Shown: positions 10,024 through 21,522 of the stretch, in pieces
How positions within the stretch are numbered: the first letter of the stretch is position 1
How the letters are laid out: every line of letters starts with the position of its first letter
DNA from: Lactuca virosa
Taxonomy: Eukaryota > Streptophyta > Magnoliopsida > Asterales > Asteraceae
Length of the DNA: 64,000 bases
NCBI GenBank assembly: GCA_928212115.1
Contig: CAKMRJ010005523.1
Location: 240,077,216-240,141,215, forward strand
Reading direction: 5' to 3'
Program-made: the position numbers and the translations under genes
The notes under the pieces: generated by a model
What the model was told of the DNA's origin: nothing
Database searches by the model: none
Seen by the model: only the letters and a program-made list of their open reading frames with translations

Positions 10024-10427
10024 ATGGAAGACTACCAACAAGGTGTTCTTTACTACCAGGCTCTAGTGGCCAATGGATTGCTTGAGGGAGACCCTGTCAT
10101 GATTCCAGGGGAAGACCTAGGCCTAGGACCTGAGGAATATATGGAGACCGATTATGATTTTGGGGAAACCGATGAAGAAGTGGAGGAAGTGGAGAAAATT
10201 ACAGAAGTCCCCAGCGAGCCTCCCACTTCGGATAGGATACCGGACCACCCCGCAGCACCGGAGGATTTAGTCGCTTGTGTGCGCTATTTGGAGGAGGAGG
10301 TTGCCGCCCTCAGGCAGCAACTCTAGGCAACAGAAGCCGGGAAGAGCTAGCAGAGTATGAGAGGGACACGGTGAATAGGGAGATGAGCGAGTTCGCTGAC
10401 TGTGTGGCACGACACTTCGACATTTGA
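10024..10427 (+). pseudogene. Additional acidic ORF between PBS and gag of Tekay-2
   Basis: I do not recognise this protein. From the ATG at 10024 an open frame of 100 codons starts MEDYQQGVLYYQ, has a very acidic middle (ETDYDFGETDEEVEEVEK) and ends in a heptad-like LEEEVAALRQQL. The frame stops at 10324-10326, but a shifted frame continues in the same style (REELAEYERD, then VNREMSEFADCVARHFD) to a stop at 10425-10427, suggesting an original protein of about 135 or more residues with coiled-coil character, broken by one indel. It lies after the primer-binding site and before gag, so it belongs to the element. Standard Tekay elements start with gag, and Tekay-3 has no equivalent in its 560-bp leader. 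It could be a lineage-specific accessory gene or a captured host fragment. Confidence 0.6.
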
Positions 10428-10830
10428 TCACCTATCAGACCCTTGACGCTTCGACCAGGATTAAGTTCGTCTACTACCACTACTGCTAGGATGCCTTGTT
10501 ATGTTCTACTATATGTACCATCGACGACATGATTAAGTGATTACACTACTCATGGAGTCGCTACTCTGTCAGATTTTATATCATTTCATGTGTTGTATGC
10601 CTTATATAGGCAAATTGTCATGTACTCAAAAGATTTTCATTAATGAAAACGGCTATATATTTTTCTCATAATGTTGTTATCTGTTATGTGTTCTACTAGT
10701 TTTATTACATATTGATTGTATGCACTCACTTACTCACACACAACCGAATCACCAAAGTTGTTTTATATTCAAGCAATCCTGAAACCGGAATGCACTAGAT
10801 ACACACCATCTCTCTGTTCCATGATAGAAG
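10428..10830. other. Spacer between additional ORF and gag
   Basis: Non-coding, AT-rich, no motif recognised. Confidence 0.5.
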
Positions 10831-12062
10831 ATGTCACGAAGGAACCCGCGTAGGAATAACCACACAGTGCCACCACCATCGCCGCCTACGCCAGAGGGAA
10901 ACTCTGCCGCATTCCAAGCGGCAGTACCAGCTGCCGTCACCGCAGCACTGGCGCATATTCATAATGGAAACAATGGCGACAACGGGCAAGGAGCTGGAAG
11001 TTCGAACAATGGAACGAATCAAGGACCTACTAAGGTCTGTACCTACAAGGATTTTACAAATTACAAGCCTCGAACCTTTAACGGAACAGGAGGCATGATA
11101 GCCCTAAAGCGGTGTATAGAAAAAGTTGAATCGGTGTTCGAGATCTGCGGATGCCCCGAAGAGTGCAAGGTGAAGTTTGTAGCTTGCACATTTGTGGACC
11201 AAGCGCTTTCTTGGTGGAATGGACATGTGGAAGCCATGACACTTCCAGTGGAAAATGCTATGCCATGGGAGGAGCTTAAAAAATGCTAATGGCTGAGTAC
11301 TGTCCAAGAGGAGAGATCCAGAAAATGGAGCAAGAACTGTGGAATCTTACAGTACAGAACAATGACATTGATGCGTATATCTCGAGGGTTAGTGAATTGT
11401 CACTTTTGTGCCCGGGTATGATTACATCTGAAGGAAAGAAGATTGAAAGGTTTATCTGGGGATTAACCTCTCTGATTCAAGGAAATATAATCGCAGCAAA
11501 CTCTGAAACGTACGACAGTGCTAAGAGACTAGCTAAGAAGTTGTACGACCATGGTAACAAAAAGGGTGCTAAGACTGGGGAAACAGAAGTCAAAAAGGAG
11601 GGAAACAAGAACGAGTGGAATAACAAACGAAAAGGGAAACAAAACTCGGGATCATCAAAGAAGCAACAGGCGGTAGCAGTCCATGCTGCTACTACCCAAG
11701 TTCCTCCAGCACCATATGCTCCAGCCTCAGCTGTGCAAACCGCCGCTAAACCCTACATAGGACATCTGCCAAAATGCAACAAATGTAACTTCCATCACCA
11801 TGGAGAATGCAGAAACATGCAGTGTGCTAACTGCAACCGTAGGGGTCATACTTCTCGATACTGCATATCTCCACCTCAACCGAGCCTGCGTAACAATAAC
11901 AACAACAGCAACAACAGTAACAACAACAACACCAGCAATGCAGGGGCAAGTCACACCTGTTACGGATGTGGAGGAACCAGTCATTTCAAGCGCAAACTGC
12001 CCAAAAGCCAATACTCAAGGCGCAGGAGGATCGGGCAGAATCCTTGCAATAGGGCAGGGTGA
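10831..12062 (+). pseudogene. Tekay-2 gag (frameshifted)
   Basis: Starts MSRRNPRRNNHTVPP at 10831. Retrotransposon Gag homology is clear (FEICGCPEE, SWWNGHVE, EYCPRGEIQKMEQELW, IERFIWGLT) but needs a frame change near 11285. The zinc-knuckle region is at about 11770-11870 (CNKCNFHHHGEC, then CANCNRRGHTSRYC) with another CYGCGG knuckle near 11960. The final knuckle has lost a cysteine (HFKRKLP where the family has HFKRNCP). An asparagine run from AAC repeats is at 11890-11940. It normally forms the virus-like particle; this copy cannot make full-length protein. Confidence 0.88.
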
Positions 12063-13970
12063 AGCGGTTTAGGATCCAACCGTTGTCACTGATACGTTCA
12101 TACTCAACAACATCTTTGCATGCATCCTATTTGATAGTGGCGCGGAACGAAGTTTGTGAGTAATAAATTTAAACACCTATTAAAACAACAACCCCAGAAG
12201 CTAAGCGAAGCCTTCACGGTGGAGATGGCTAATGGGAAAATAAAAACAAAAAAAGATATATACATAGGGTGCACGCTCACATTAAATGAACATTCATTCC
12301 CAATTGACTTGATGCCAGTAGATATTAGGAGCTTTTATGTGATTATAGGCATGGATTGGTTAAGCCCCACCATGCCGACATTATGTGCCATGAGAAGGCC
12401 GTACGCCTTCACCTCCCTAATCAAGAAACCCTAATCATCTACGACGATAAGTCGGGCGTCAATCTCTGTCTCATCTCGTGCATCAAGGCACAAAAGTGCC
12501 TGCACAAGAAGAATCTTGCTTTTCTCGCACACGTCGTGAATAAACAGGAAGAAGAGGTAAACATCAATGACATCCCAGAAGTGCGGGATTTTCCCGATAT
12601 ATTTCCTGAAGATCTTCCAGGAATACCTTCCTAGAAACAGGTCAAATTCCGAATTGATCTTGAACCTGGAGAAATGTCAATTGCCGAATCACCCTACAGG
12701 TTAGCCCCGCCGAAATGATAAGATTATCAAACCAGCTACGTGAACCTCTAGATGAAGGACTCGTCAGGCCGAGCTTCTCACCATGAGGAGCTTTGGTCAT
12801 GTCTGTCTAGAAGAAAGATGGATCCTTCAGAATGTGCCTCGACTATAGGGAATTGAATAAACTTACCGTCACGAACCAATATCCACTCCCTCTGATTGAA
12901 GATCTATTTGACCAACTTCAAGGAGCTGGTTACTTCTCCAAAATAGATCAAAGATCCGGTTATCATCAGCTCTGAATCCGAGAATAGGACATTTCAAAAA
13001 CTGCGTCCTGAACTTGATACAATCACTTCGAATTTGTTATTATTCCCTTTGGTCTGACGAATGCTCCCCTGGTATTCATGGATCCCACGAACCGAGTTTT
13101 CCGCCCATTTCTAGTCAACTTTGTAACTATTTTCAATCAATAACATACCGTATGCTCTCGAAAACAAGAACAAACACAGTCAACACCTACGACCGGCTTG
13201 GAGGCAACGAAGCCGGAGAATACCGCGAAGGAAGCACTACGTGGACTGGATAAAAATCTCGAAGTCAAAAGACGAAGCTTATTATTGGTGATTGTCGATA
13301 GGTTAACCAAATCTGCCCATTTCCTGCCAGTAAAGGAATCATACAAGATGAAAATATTAACACGAATCTATATAAAAGAGATCGCGAGATTTCATGGGGT
13401 ACCAGTATCTATTATCTCGGATCAAGATAGTAGATTTACTTCACGATTTTGGCAGTCGCTCCAGAAGACAACGTAAACACAATTAGACATTATCACTGCC
13501 TACCACCCGCAAACTAATGACCAAGGTGAGAGAACCATTCAAACACTTGAAGACATGCTCCGAGCCTGTGTGATCGATTCCGGCAAATCATAGGATACCC
13601 ACTTGCCTTTGATTGAATTCTCGTACAACAACAACTATCACACGAGTATAAGGGTTGCTCCTTTTGAGGCTTTATATGGTCGCAAATGCAGATCACCTCT
13701 CTGCTGGGTTGAGGTGGGTGGCACCCAACTGGGAAAAGGGCAATCACCAAGCAGCACACTTACAGGGCCAGAAATCATTCGAGAAATGACAGAGAAGATA
13801 ATCCATATCAAATCACTACTCCAAGCATCGCGTGACCGACAAAAGAGTTATGTTGTCAAACGACGAAAGCCTCAGGAACTCCAAGTCGGGGATCGAGTGC
13901 TATTAAAGGTCCCTCCCTCGAAAGGGATGATCCGTTTAGGGAAACGGGGGAAAAATTAAATCCGCGATAC
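12063..13970 (+). pseudogene. Tekay-2 pol remnant with internal deletion
   Basis: Protease (DSGAERSL near 12137, then stops), a linker and N-terminal RT (FPDIFPEDLPGIPS near 12590), RT palm with LDYRELNKLTV and FSKIDQRSGYHQL (about 12840-12970), and IIPFGLTNAP (about 13040). RT then breaks off near 13140 and the sequence resumes in the RNase H-integrase linker (ALRGLDKNLEVK) and integrase core (VIVDRLTKSAHFLPV at about 13290, AYHPQT at about 13500, YGRKCRSPLCW near 13680). RNase H is missing. Several stops look like C-to-T or G-to-A changes. Coding homology ends at about 13955-13970, before the chromodomain, and joins LTR sequence. Confidence 0.85.
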
Positions 13971-16605
13971 ATCAGGTCGTTCAATGGGCCATGTTGGGCC
14001 ATAACTAATTTTATTTTCCCAATGGGCCGAAAATATTACTTGGGCCTCATAATTTCGTACTAAGTCAAGATAGGGCCCAAACTTATCTCAATTCCTTTCT
14101 TTTAGCCCATTCTCGGCCTAAACAACAATTAAAAAAAAGAGAAGTTTGCATGGAGTTAAATGATGACACCTCAACATTATTTAGCATACATCTAGGGTGA
14201 TTAACCCCCATACATCCATGTACTAATCTAATGACCATCAAGTAATAACCAAAAATCAATCCCTCCCCTCCCTTCTTATCCTCTCGGCCAAAGAACACCC
14301 ACACATACACACACTTCCACTTTCAAACTCTCTCAAATATTCTCTCAAGAGCTCTCATTTCCTCTTCAAAATTTTGTGAGTTAGTGGGGGTGTTTCAAGA
14401 AGACTTCATCAACAACTCATCCATTGTGGTAAGATCTTACAAACCCAAGTGTTATACTTCATCTTTAAACTCATTCACTCCTCTTACATCCATGTTTTCA
14501 TGAATCATGCTTCTTAGAACCATCTAAGTCCGAAAATCCTCCTCAAGAAGCTTCCTGGGGCCGAGATTTACTCAATTTATCACCAAGAACCAAAAACATC
14601 AAAGCAATGTGAGTTCATACCCCCTATTTTCGGTTTTTACTAAGTTTTGGGGGAGGATACAAGTTATTTTGTGTAGATCTATGTGTATATGCATGACTAT
14701 GTATTATTTCATGATTTATTTGGTGATTATGTGTTGTTTACTTCATAAATCTAAAAATATGTTAAAATAGGAAGTTTACCACTTAGATCTTCATAAAAAC
14801 TATGAGAAAAGTATATGTTGTCATGTAAACTTGCAGATCTGAGATTTATGCACTCAAAATAGCAAAAACAAGTGTTGTGTTCAAAAATCTATAACCTAAA
14901 CTCAAAAATCAGCTTTTAACACAAAAGTTTTGGTCTAGTTACGGACTGTTTTGACCACCTTGATGGTAATATTTTTCAAAACTGTTTTACATGCTAAACT
15001 TTCAGGTTTATACCTTTAACATGACTACTCTCACGTGTTCATATGATTTTTCTACAATTTTTGGCGATTTTTACAAAACTGCCTATCATTTCAGGAAGGA
15101 GTTCGGACTAGTCTGTGAAGATGAACATTTTCACACTGGTTTGAGATCACTAAAAAATATAATAAAAATTAGGAAGAAGGTAGACTCATTTTACAAACTC
15201 TCAGAGTTTACGGATCCAAATTTCGACTTACGATGATTTTTCTATAATTTTTCTAAAAATAGGGACAGAAAGGCCAAAAATCAGAAAATTGTTTTAACTT
15301 ACTAAAAGTGTTTATACTTTGGTTAGATGCAAGTTTATATGACTTATACATACTTTTAAATCATCTAGACATGTTAACTTATGTGCATTTAATATATATG
15401 ATTACAAAAGTGGTATTTTAAAGTCAATTTGACAAATAATTGAACTAATACTAGCAATAAAATAACAAACGGACTAATTTTGCCATTCTTATAATATTGG
15501 GCTTTAGTGGCCCATTAATATGCTTGATAGGTTTTGAATACTATTTATATGTTTATTGGGCCTCATTGACCCATTAACATGCGCGGCGGACCTTGGATAC
15601 TAATTTTCGTGCTATTTGGGCCTGTAAATACCTTACATGTGAAATGGGCCTTAGTTGTCATTTTATATAAATTTTGGGTCCATGTTATATAATATCATTC
15701 CTTTTGGGCCTGAAAAATGACTTATGTGTTTAGTGAGACTTAGTGGTCCGCTTACATGGTTCATTGGGCCCAGAATGAGTTTATATGTTTCTCTTCGCGT
15801 AAAATTCGATTAAGGATCTAGTGAGACGTGTCGGTTGACACCTATTGAGTGTACGATCGTAGCCTGTAGTTATAATCAGAGTCTTTTGGAGGGAGAGCGG
15901 GGTTTTGTGTATAGATCTATACGGGGATGACACCCCACACCTGAGATGTTCGCTACAGTTAAACTACATCAGTCTAGGGTGACGATGACCTTATTCTATT
16001 TTCCGTCGGCGTCCACCAACACCAAGACAGACGAAATTGTTCATTAATTAGTATGGTTATGACGGCTCACTTAGAGGAATTAACATTATGAAATTGACGG
16101 GAGATTATTCTTTTCTTCTTTTCTATAGGGTTGTCTGGGGGCATTCTATTTACATTCTCTTCAATCTCTTCTGACATTCTATTAAACAATAACACACATG
16201 CATTAATACAAGATCGGACACAAACATACTAAACTGTTTTAAGAAAATGTAGGATTTTCTTGTGATTACAAAGTTATACAAATCATTTTCTCAAACATGC
16301 TTATGAACTCACCAACATTTTTATGTTGACCTTTTTAAATTAACTTGTATTCTCAGGAAACCGTTGAAGCAGGTTGGGCTGAACAAACTAATGGATGTTT
16401 TGTTATATTTCATTTCATCAGACTTTAATTATTTTGACATGTAATATTCAAACACAATACTCGATGTAAACAATGTATGTTGTTATATTACATGTGTGGT
16501 GATGATGATGTTATGTTTCAATTATATACTATGTGATGATACTACAAGGATGAAGTCACGCACAAGCCCCCTGACGTTTCCGCCGTCTGGTTTGGGGGTG
16601 TGACA
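13971..16605 (+). repeat. 3' LTR of Tekay-2, 5'-truncated
   Basis: No TGTGACA start is present; pol runs directly into LTR sequence. Features in order: donor-like AAT/GTGAGTTCATACCCC (14608/14609), purine block near 15888, stem-loop CAACAT/ATGTTG (16313-16328), TTCTCAG ending 16356, 16-nt segment 16357-16372, and end TGTGACA at 16605. The segment at about 15413-15515 differs completely from the corresponding part of the 5' LTR. Confidence 0.85.
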
Positions 16606-17324
16606 GTAACCATGAATCAAATAAACAAGTAGATTTACATATCACTACCGCATGCTAACATCCTATATACCAGGATACTGATCTAAAAGATCTCTACAAC
16701 ATATCAATATACTATCATGTAACAGGATATACAATCCACTGGGTCGGCCTTGGCGCCTTCGACCCGTAAGTACAGTAAGGAAGACTCACCTTACAGTCTG
16801 AACAATAACTGATGAGGTCCGACTCCGAATTTCAACTCTAACCGACACTTATTCATCTAAATGACCAATTCTCAAACACCATTCAAAATACCCAAAATAC
16901 CCCTTGGTCAAACTTGTTCAAAGTCAAAGTAAAACTGGTCAAAGTCAACTGAGTCAAATGAGTCAACCCAGCCAAGTCAACACAGAGTGCGTACGCGAGG
17001 CATACTCCAAATGTACGCGGGGCCTACTCGAGCATTGACCACCATCGGCGTGGTTGACCACGTATGTGTTGCGTACTCAGATTACGCAGGTCGTACGCCC
17101 AGTATTCCCAAATTCATTAAGAGCTTCATGCCTTAAGCTCTTACATCAAATTTTCAGATCCAAGGCCAAATCATCCTCAATAGTCATAAAGTTTCCAACT
17201 TTATGACTTTGCATGCCCATTAAGTGCTTAACTCAACATCTTAAAACATTAAGTCCTTCTAAAGAATGCACGGAGCAAAACCAACCATTAAGACCCTATT
17301 TTTATGACTGAAGACCCTTCTAAA
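16606..17324 (-). repeat. LTR D, left part (transcribed side)
   Basis: Gypsy-type LTR in minus orientation, cut at 16606 by Tekay-2 and at 17324 by LTR C, continuing at 28755-29287. It holds one long hairpin (GGGTCGGCC to CGACCC, 16741-16771), a GACTCACCTTAC box like that of families C and E, GTCAAAGTCAA-rich sequence, and a cluster of GTACGC/GCGTAC words at 16987-17095. The matching upstream cluster is in the right part at 29130-29150. Confidence 0.75.
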
Positions 17325-17370
17325 TGTAACATCCCAAAAATCGAGACCCAATTTTTTTTATATTTCAAGT

Positions 17371-17462
17371 TACTTAATAAAATAGTTCACGGAAAACATC
17401 ATTGTTATCGTTTCATATTACTTAATAAAATAGTTCACGGAAAACATCATTGTTATCGTTTT
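17371..17462. repeat. 48-bp tandem duplication in LTR C
   Basis: The segment from TACTTAATAAAATAGTTCAC to TTATCGTTT occurs twice in succession with almost no difference, so the duplication is recent. Confidence 0.9.
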
Positions 17463-17695
17463 AAAACATCAAGTAAAAATCACAAGTCTTGAAAACCATG
17501 ACTTCAAATGGTAAAATGTCAAAGTACAATCCCAGGTTTCTCAAATGCGGAAAGTCATGTGTGTATGTGTGATGCGCTACTACCCCGCCAACTCCTTCCC
17601 CTTGGATGAAGAAGCACCTGAAACCAAAACTAAAACTATAAGCATAAAGCTTAGTGAGTTCCCCCATCATACCCATACCAAATAATGCAAAATCA

Positions 17696-17865
17696 TCGGT
17701 ATCTTTCAACCGGTAACTGTCGAGCATAACCAGGAGCTGGACTCCTCTTCGGTATCTTTCAACCGGTAACCGGGAACTAACCTCCCCTTCGGTATCTTGC
17801 AACCGGTAACTGCGAGCTACCCTCCCTTTCGGTATCTTTCAACCGGTAACCGGGGACTATTTCAC
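17696..17865. repeat. Tandem array with CGGT...ACCG hairpins in LTR C
   Basis: Four copies starting at about 17697, 17750, 17790 and 17830, each with CGGTATCTTTCAACCGGTAAC or close to it (20 of the 21 bases fixed). CGGT and ACCG in each copy are complementary. It lies in the same LTR position as the CCATGGG arrays of family E. Confidence 0.85.
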
Positions 17866-18122
17866 CCCCTACTACCGCTAGCACATAGCAAGCACAATAA
17901 TCATATCACATATCAACACTAGATAATTATCACAAAGACAATCATCTATCCAACACTCTTACTTGTGGGCCGACATTGTGGCGGTAGACCCACTTCTACT
18001 AGGAGGAAACTCACCTTAAAGTCGTGTAGTGTCTATACTGATCTCGGTATGAAAACCAACTCTCCTCGAATCCCTGATTCCTACACAACAACTTTTCTAA
18101 CTCATCAATCCATACTCGTAAC

Positions 18123-19317
18123 TGTTAGGCGTGTCAGACCCAACAAATAAAGGGGTACGATATACTCCAAAATAATCCCACTATATTGCACTAAAAGGTA
18201 GTACAAGGCAAGCAGGGTCGATCCACAGAGACACGGGATAATTAGTCTATACCTCTTTGCGCAAGGTACTATGGTCACCAACAGTAAAGAGGGGGGTTTA
18301 GAATGAAATAATTAAAACAAACAATTAAAAACACAAGCAATCAACTAAAAGAGTGAATTAAATTCAGAAATGGTAAGGACTCCAACCTCATGTATGACAA
18401 CTTAGCAATGTGATTCCAAGATAACATGATATTTGCTCAATTCTATCTAAGTTGGTACTTGAAAGTGTTAACAAGCTCTAACACTTCCCATTCACCACAT
18501 TAATTAACCAAAACAAGCTCTTTGATTAACCCTAACCTTACTAACCTAATCTAAACACGCTCTTAGAATTAGATTGAAAGATTGCATTAAACTTTATGTG
18601 AATGTTCCCAACAACACCCAATACTCCTCACAAGCTCGGGATCGTAAGAGTGTGTGAATAAGATTTACACTAAATTCATTCAATGGAAATTAGTTTAGTG
18701 CTTGTTACTTGTTCAATTTCACAAAACAATTACGGATTTTGTAAAAGAGATAACTTGAATGACCTAACCCTAATTCAAATGGCCAATAAGAATCACAATT
18801 AGAATCAAACATTCGATTAAATCAAAATCAAATTCACTAGATAGAAATTAAAAGCAAACATCAAGTCATATTAATGAAATCACAACTAAAAAGTCAAGAC
18901 ATGAAGTTGGAGAAACTAGGGTTCTAGCCACACATGGCTAGAACAAGATCACAAGAATAAAAGATGGAAATAATGTGCAATTACAACTTACAAATAAGAG
19001 AAATAATGTTTCCAAATGATAAATGATCAAATCCTTGCAAAAACCTTCGAAATCCCCTCTCAAAATGTGCTCTGATATGTTGTGTGTGTCCCCAAATGAC
19101 CCAATTTCCGTAATATGAAAGATAGGAAAAACTGCCAAAAGTTGGTTTTTGGGTCGAACACGGCCCGTGTCAAATTAGGCTAAACTGACACGGCCCGTGT
19201 TCAGCAGCCAACACGGCCCGTGTTGATTTGCACTAAACTGACACGGCCCGTGTTCAACATGGTCAACAGCTCCCATTTTGGTCAACACGGCCCGTGTTGA
19301 TTTTGCAGTGTAAATGC
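18123..19317 (+). repeat. Solo LTR B, left part, with perfect target duplication
   Basis: Starts TGTTAGGCGTGTC and, after the copia insertion, ends CACCTAACA at 27472, giving TGTTAGG/CCTAACA inverted ends and about 1.5 kb in total. GTAAC flanks it on both sides (18118-18122 and 27473-27477), a perfect 5-bp duplication, and no internal region is present, so it is a solo LTR left after recombination. Near its right side are five copies of CACGGCCCGTG (19158-19299); a sixth, damaged one is at 27176 beyond the copia element. Orientation is not certain. Confidence 0.85.
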
Positions 19318-20083
19318 TGTTGGATAAGGTGTCTAAGTCCATAACTATTTCTGGTATGTACTTGACCCGACCCGGCATGGTCCATTTGGGTTGCATGGCA
19401 CCATGTAGTTGGATAGACTAAATGAGAGAAATAACACTTGTGGATTATTAATATAATATAAGTTCTAATATATTAATAATATTATTTAATTAGTTTGATC
19501 AAGAATTAATTTAGAATTAATTAAATGATCAAAAGATAACTAATTAAATATATGGGTTGATTATGTAAATTATGCATAACTTGTATAGTGGGCTAAGAGG
19601 CTCCATGGATTATCAAGTTGGGTTAAACCCATAAGATGCTCCATGGGAGTTACAAACCCATGGGTCATGGAAATGAAGAGTCATGACACATTAGGGTTTA
19701 CATGGTGTAACCCTAGATGTGTCAACACTATATAAAGAACCCATGCTCCACCAAAATCGGTTGCACACAAGAATCAAGAGGGCTAGAGCCGATTTTGCAA
19801 GTGTAATATTCTCTCAAAAGTTTACTCCAAAAACATTTGGTGTTGTGTGAAGCATTTGAGGCATCACACTTGGGGTGCTAGGCTCACAAGGTTTCAAGGA
19901 TCATAAGCAACAACAAGGTAAGTTATTATATCTTTCATGCAAGTTAAAATTTGTTCCCCATGTATGCTAGATAGGAATATAACCTTGGAATTCAACTTTG
20001 CATGATAATTAGACAAACATAGATCCAAGGTTATTAGGGTTGCATGTACACTTATGAAGTGTTAGAATGCTCAAAACCCATCA
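19318..20083 (+). repeat. 5' LTR of the copia element
   Basis: TGTTGGATAAGG to AAAACCCATCA. TATA box TATATAAAG at 19729-19737. A consensus 5' splice site CAAG/GTAAGT is at 19917/19918, about 150 nt after the expected transcription start. Confidence 0.95.
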
Positions 20084-20084
20084 G

Positions 20085-20097
20085 TGGTATCAGAGCC
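20085..20097 (+). other. Primer-binding site of the copia element
   Basis: TGGTATCAGAGCC one base after the LTR end, complementary to initiator tRNA-Met. It lies inside the candidate leader intron (19918-21522). Confidence 0.9.
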
Positions 20098-20699
20098 TAG
20101 GTTTGTTTGTTGTTTTTTTTTTGTGCAAACTGCTTGAAAAAAATCGTTTTTCTGTTTTCTGCTCGTATGAAAGTTTGCACATTTGTTGCTGGAAATGGAC
20201 TAGAAACATTACCCTAAACTGTTTTGATGTTTTAAAACTTGTTTTAGATGGTGTGATGTTTATGCTAATCCATTTACAATGGCAATTATCAAAATTACAA
20301 GTTTTTTTAAGTGTAATTTTTGATTCTTGAAAGTGTTCATATTCATGTTCTTGAACTTATGAAGATTAGATGATCATAGGAATTGTTTGTAACCTTCATG
20401 GTAGTTTAATTCATGATCATAATGTGTTTTAATGGAGTCCATAACTTGTTCTCAAGTTATGGAAAACCAAAAGTCTCACTTTTATTAAAGCCATTAAAAG
20501 AACACAAGAGTTATAAAAATGAAGAGTCTTCATTTTTATTACTCAATTAATTCATAAGTTATAAGAAATGAAAAGTTTTTGAAGTTTACAAAACTTGCCC
20601 TCAAGTTTTGGAACAAGTAAAGTCTTGATTAAAACTTTAGTTCCAACCCTTAGAATTTTAAAAGTTAAAATTCAACCCTTATACTTTATAATATTATAA

Positions 20700-21160
20700 G
20701 TTACTAATATATATATGTATAAGATCAAGTCGTCTTACCGCTAGTACGCCTCATTCACGAAGCCGGTCTATAAGGGGGGTATAAGGTTGTTGCCTATAAA
20801 ATGGCAACTTAATGGGTGTCCACTCTCACCCACCGCTTCCTTGATCGGTGGAGGGTCGTTAGCCGAACGGGTAAGACATGGACTTATAAATTCTCATTAA
20901 AAGTATGATGAATATTATAAAGTAACTAAATGCTTTTATTAAATTCCTAATCTTAGTTACTTTAAGAAATTGTGAATAAGGTGCTAATCCATGAAATTAC
21001 ACTTTACACTTTGTTTAAGTCGTTGGTGGAGCGTGTGTGGTTAACCGGCACACTAACTTGGACTTAACAAGGTAGGTAAAGGGTGACTTAAGGTTTATCA
21101 TAGTATCGGTGGAGCGTGTGTGGTTTACCGGCACATCGATTGAGTGATAAACTTTAAGGG
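20700..21160 (+). other. Structured leader region of the copia element
   Basis: Three long self-complementary segments. First: GTCTTACC (20732-20739) with GGTAAGAC (20870-20877), enclosing GTTGCC/GGCAAC (20789-20794/20803-20808), GGGTG/CACCC (20814-20818/20827-20831) and CCACCG/CGGTGG (20830-20835/20846-20851; the last two overlap slightly). Second: TTAAGTC (21015-21021) with GACTTAA (21061-21067). Third: a 14-bp stem with one G-U pair, 21087-21100 with 21145-21158. The second and third share an apical segment GGTGGAGCGTGTGTGG followed by ACCGGCACA. I infer a folded RNA element, perhaps for packaging or translation; no known RNA family was recognised. Confidence 0.6.
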
Positions 21161-21507
21161 TACCAAGTGATTTGCATGGTTACTTCACACCTCGTTTTGT
21201 GATCCTCGGTATCCCAGTCACAAAACTTGGAGGGCACACTCGAGATTGAAACATGCCTTTGAAAAAAAAAATTCATTGAATCTCAAAAGAATCTAGGAAT
21301 TTCTAAGAACCAATTAAAAACCTAATATCTATATTTCGTTTTTCATGGTGGAAATTGGTGAATCGTCATTCACCTACCTTTCAAATATGTTATAGCTTGG
21401 ATTACGGCATACCTCTTCTAAGTTATAATATATTGTGATTGGATCCTAGCCTTAATATTACATTTGGGTGTTTTATTAAGGACTCTCTTAATATCTAAAC
21501 TCATATT

Positions 21508-21522
21508 GTTCTCTTCTTTCAG
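21508..21522 (+). promoter_or_regulatory. Candidate 3' splice site directly before copia gag
   Basis: TTCTCTTCTTTCAG ends at 21522, immediately before the gag ATG at 21523. Paired with CAAG/GTAAGT in the LTR (19918), it would define a 1605-nt GT-AG intron removing the primer-binding site and structured leader. Splicing is inferred from consensus sites only. Confidence 0.55.

Larger units (their letters stand above)
8078..16605 (+). mobile_element. Tekay-2: truncated Tekay-type chromovirus
   Basis: Order: 5'-truncated LTR (8078-9611), primer-binding site (9615), leader with an additional ORF (10024-10427), gag (10831-12062), decayed protease/RT/integrase (12063-13960), 5'-truncated 3' LTR (13971-16605). 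The second LTR ends GGGGTGTGACA and is followed by GTAAC in LTR D. RNase H and the 3' end of RT are deleted near 13140, and the integrase tail is fused directly to LTR sequence near 13970, so the element has internal deletions as well as many point lesions. Confidence 0.85.
17325..18122 (-). repeat. LTR C, left part (3' end of the LTR)
   Basis: In minus orientation this is the LTR end: on the plus strand it begins TGTAACATCCC at 17325. The preceding CTAAA (17320-17324) and CCAAA (28750-28754) after the other end form a target duplication with one mismatch. It contains a duplicated 48-bp block (17371-17462), the conserved TTTCAGG site (rc of 17617-17624), the stem-loop TAAGC/GCTTA (17639-17653) and a 40-bp hairpin array. 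It is interrupted by LTR B and resumes at 27478. Confidence 0.82.

Noticed and set aside
16606..16610. GTAAC after Tekay-2 as proof of its target duplication
   Set aside because: The 5' end of Tekay-2 is truncated, so the left copy is absent. GTAAC here also coincides by chance with the LTR B duplication sequence.
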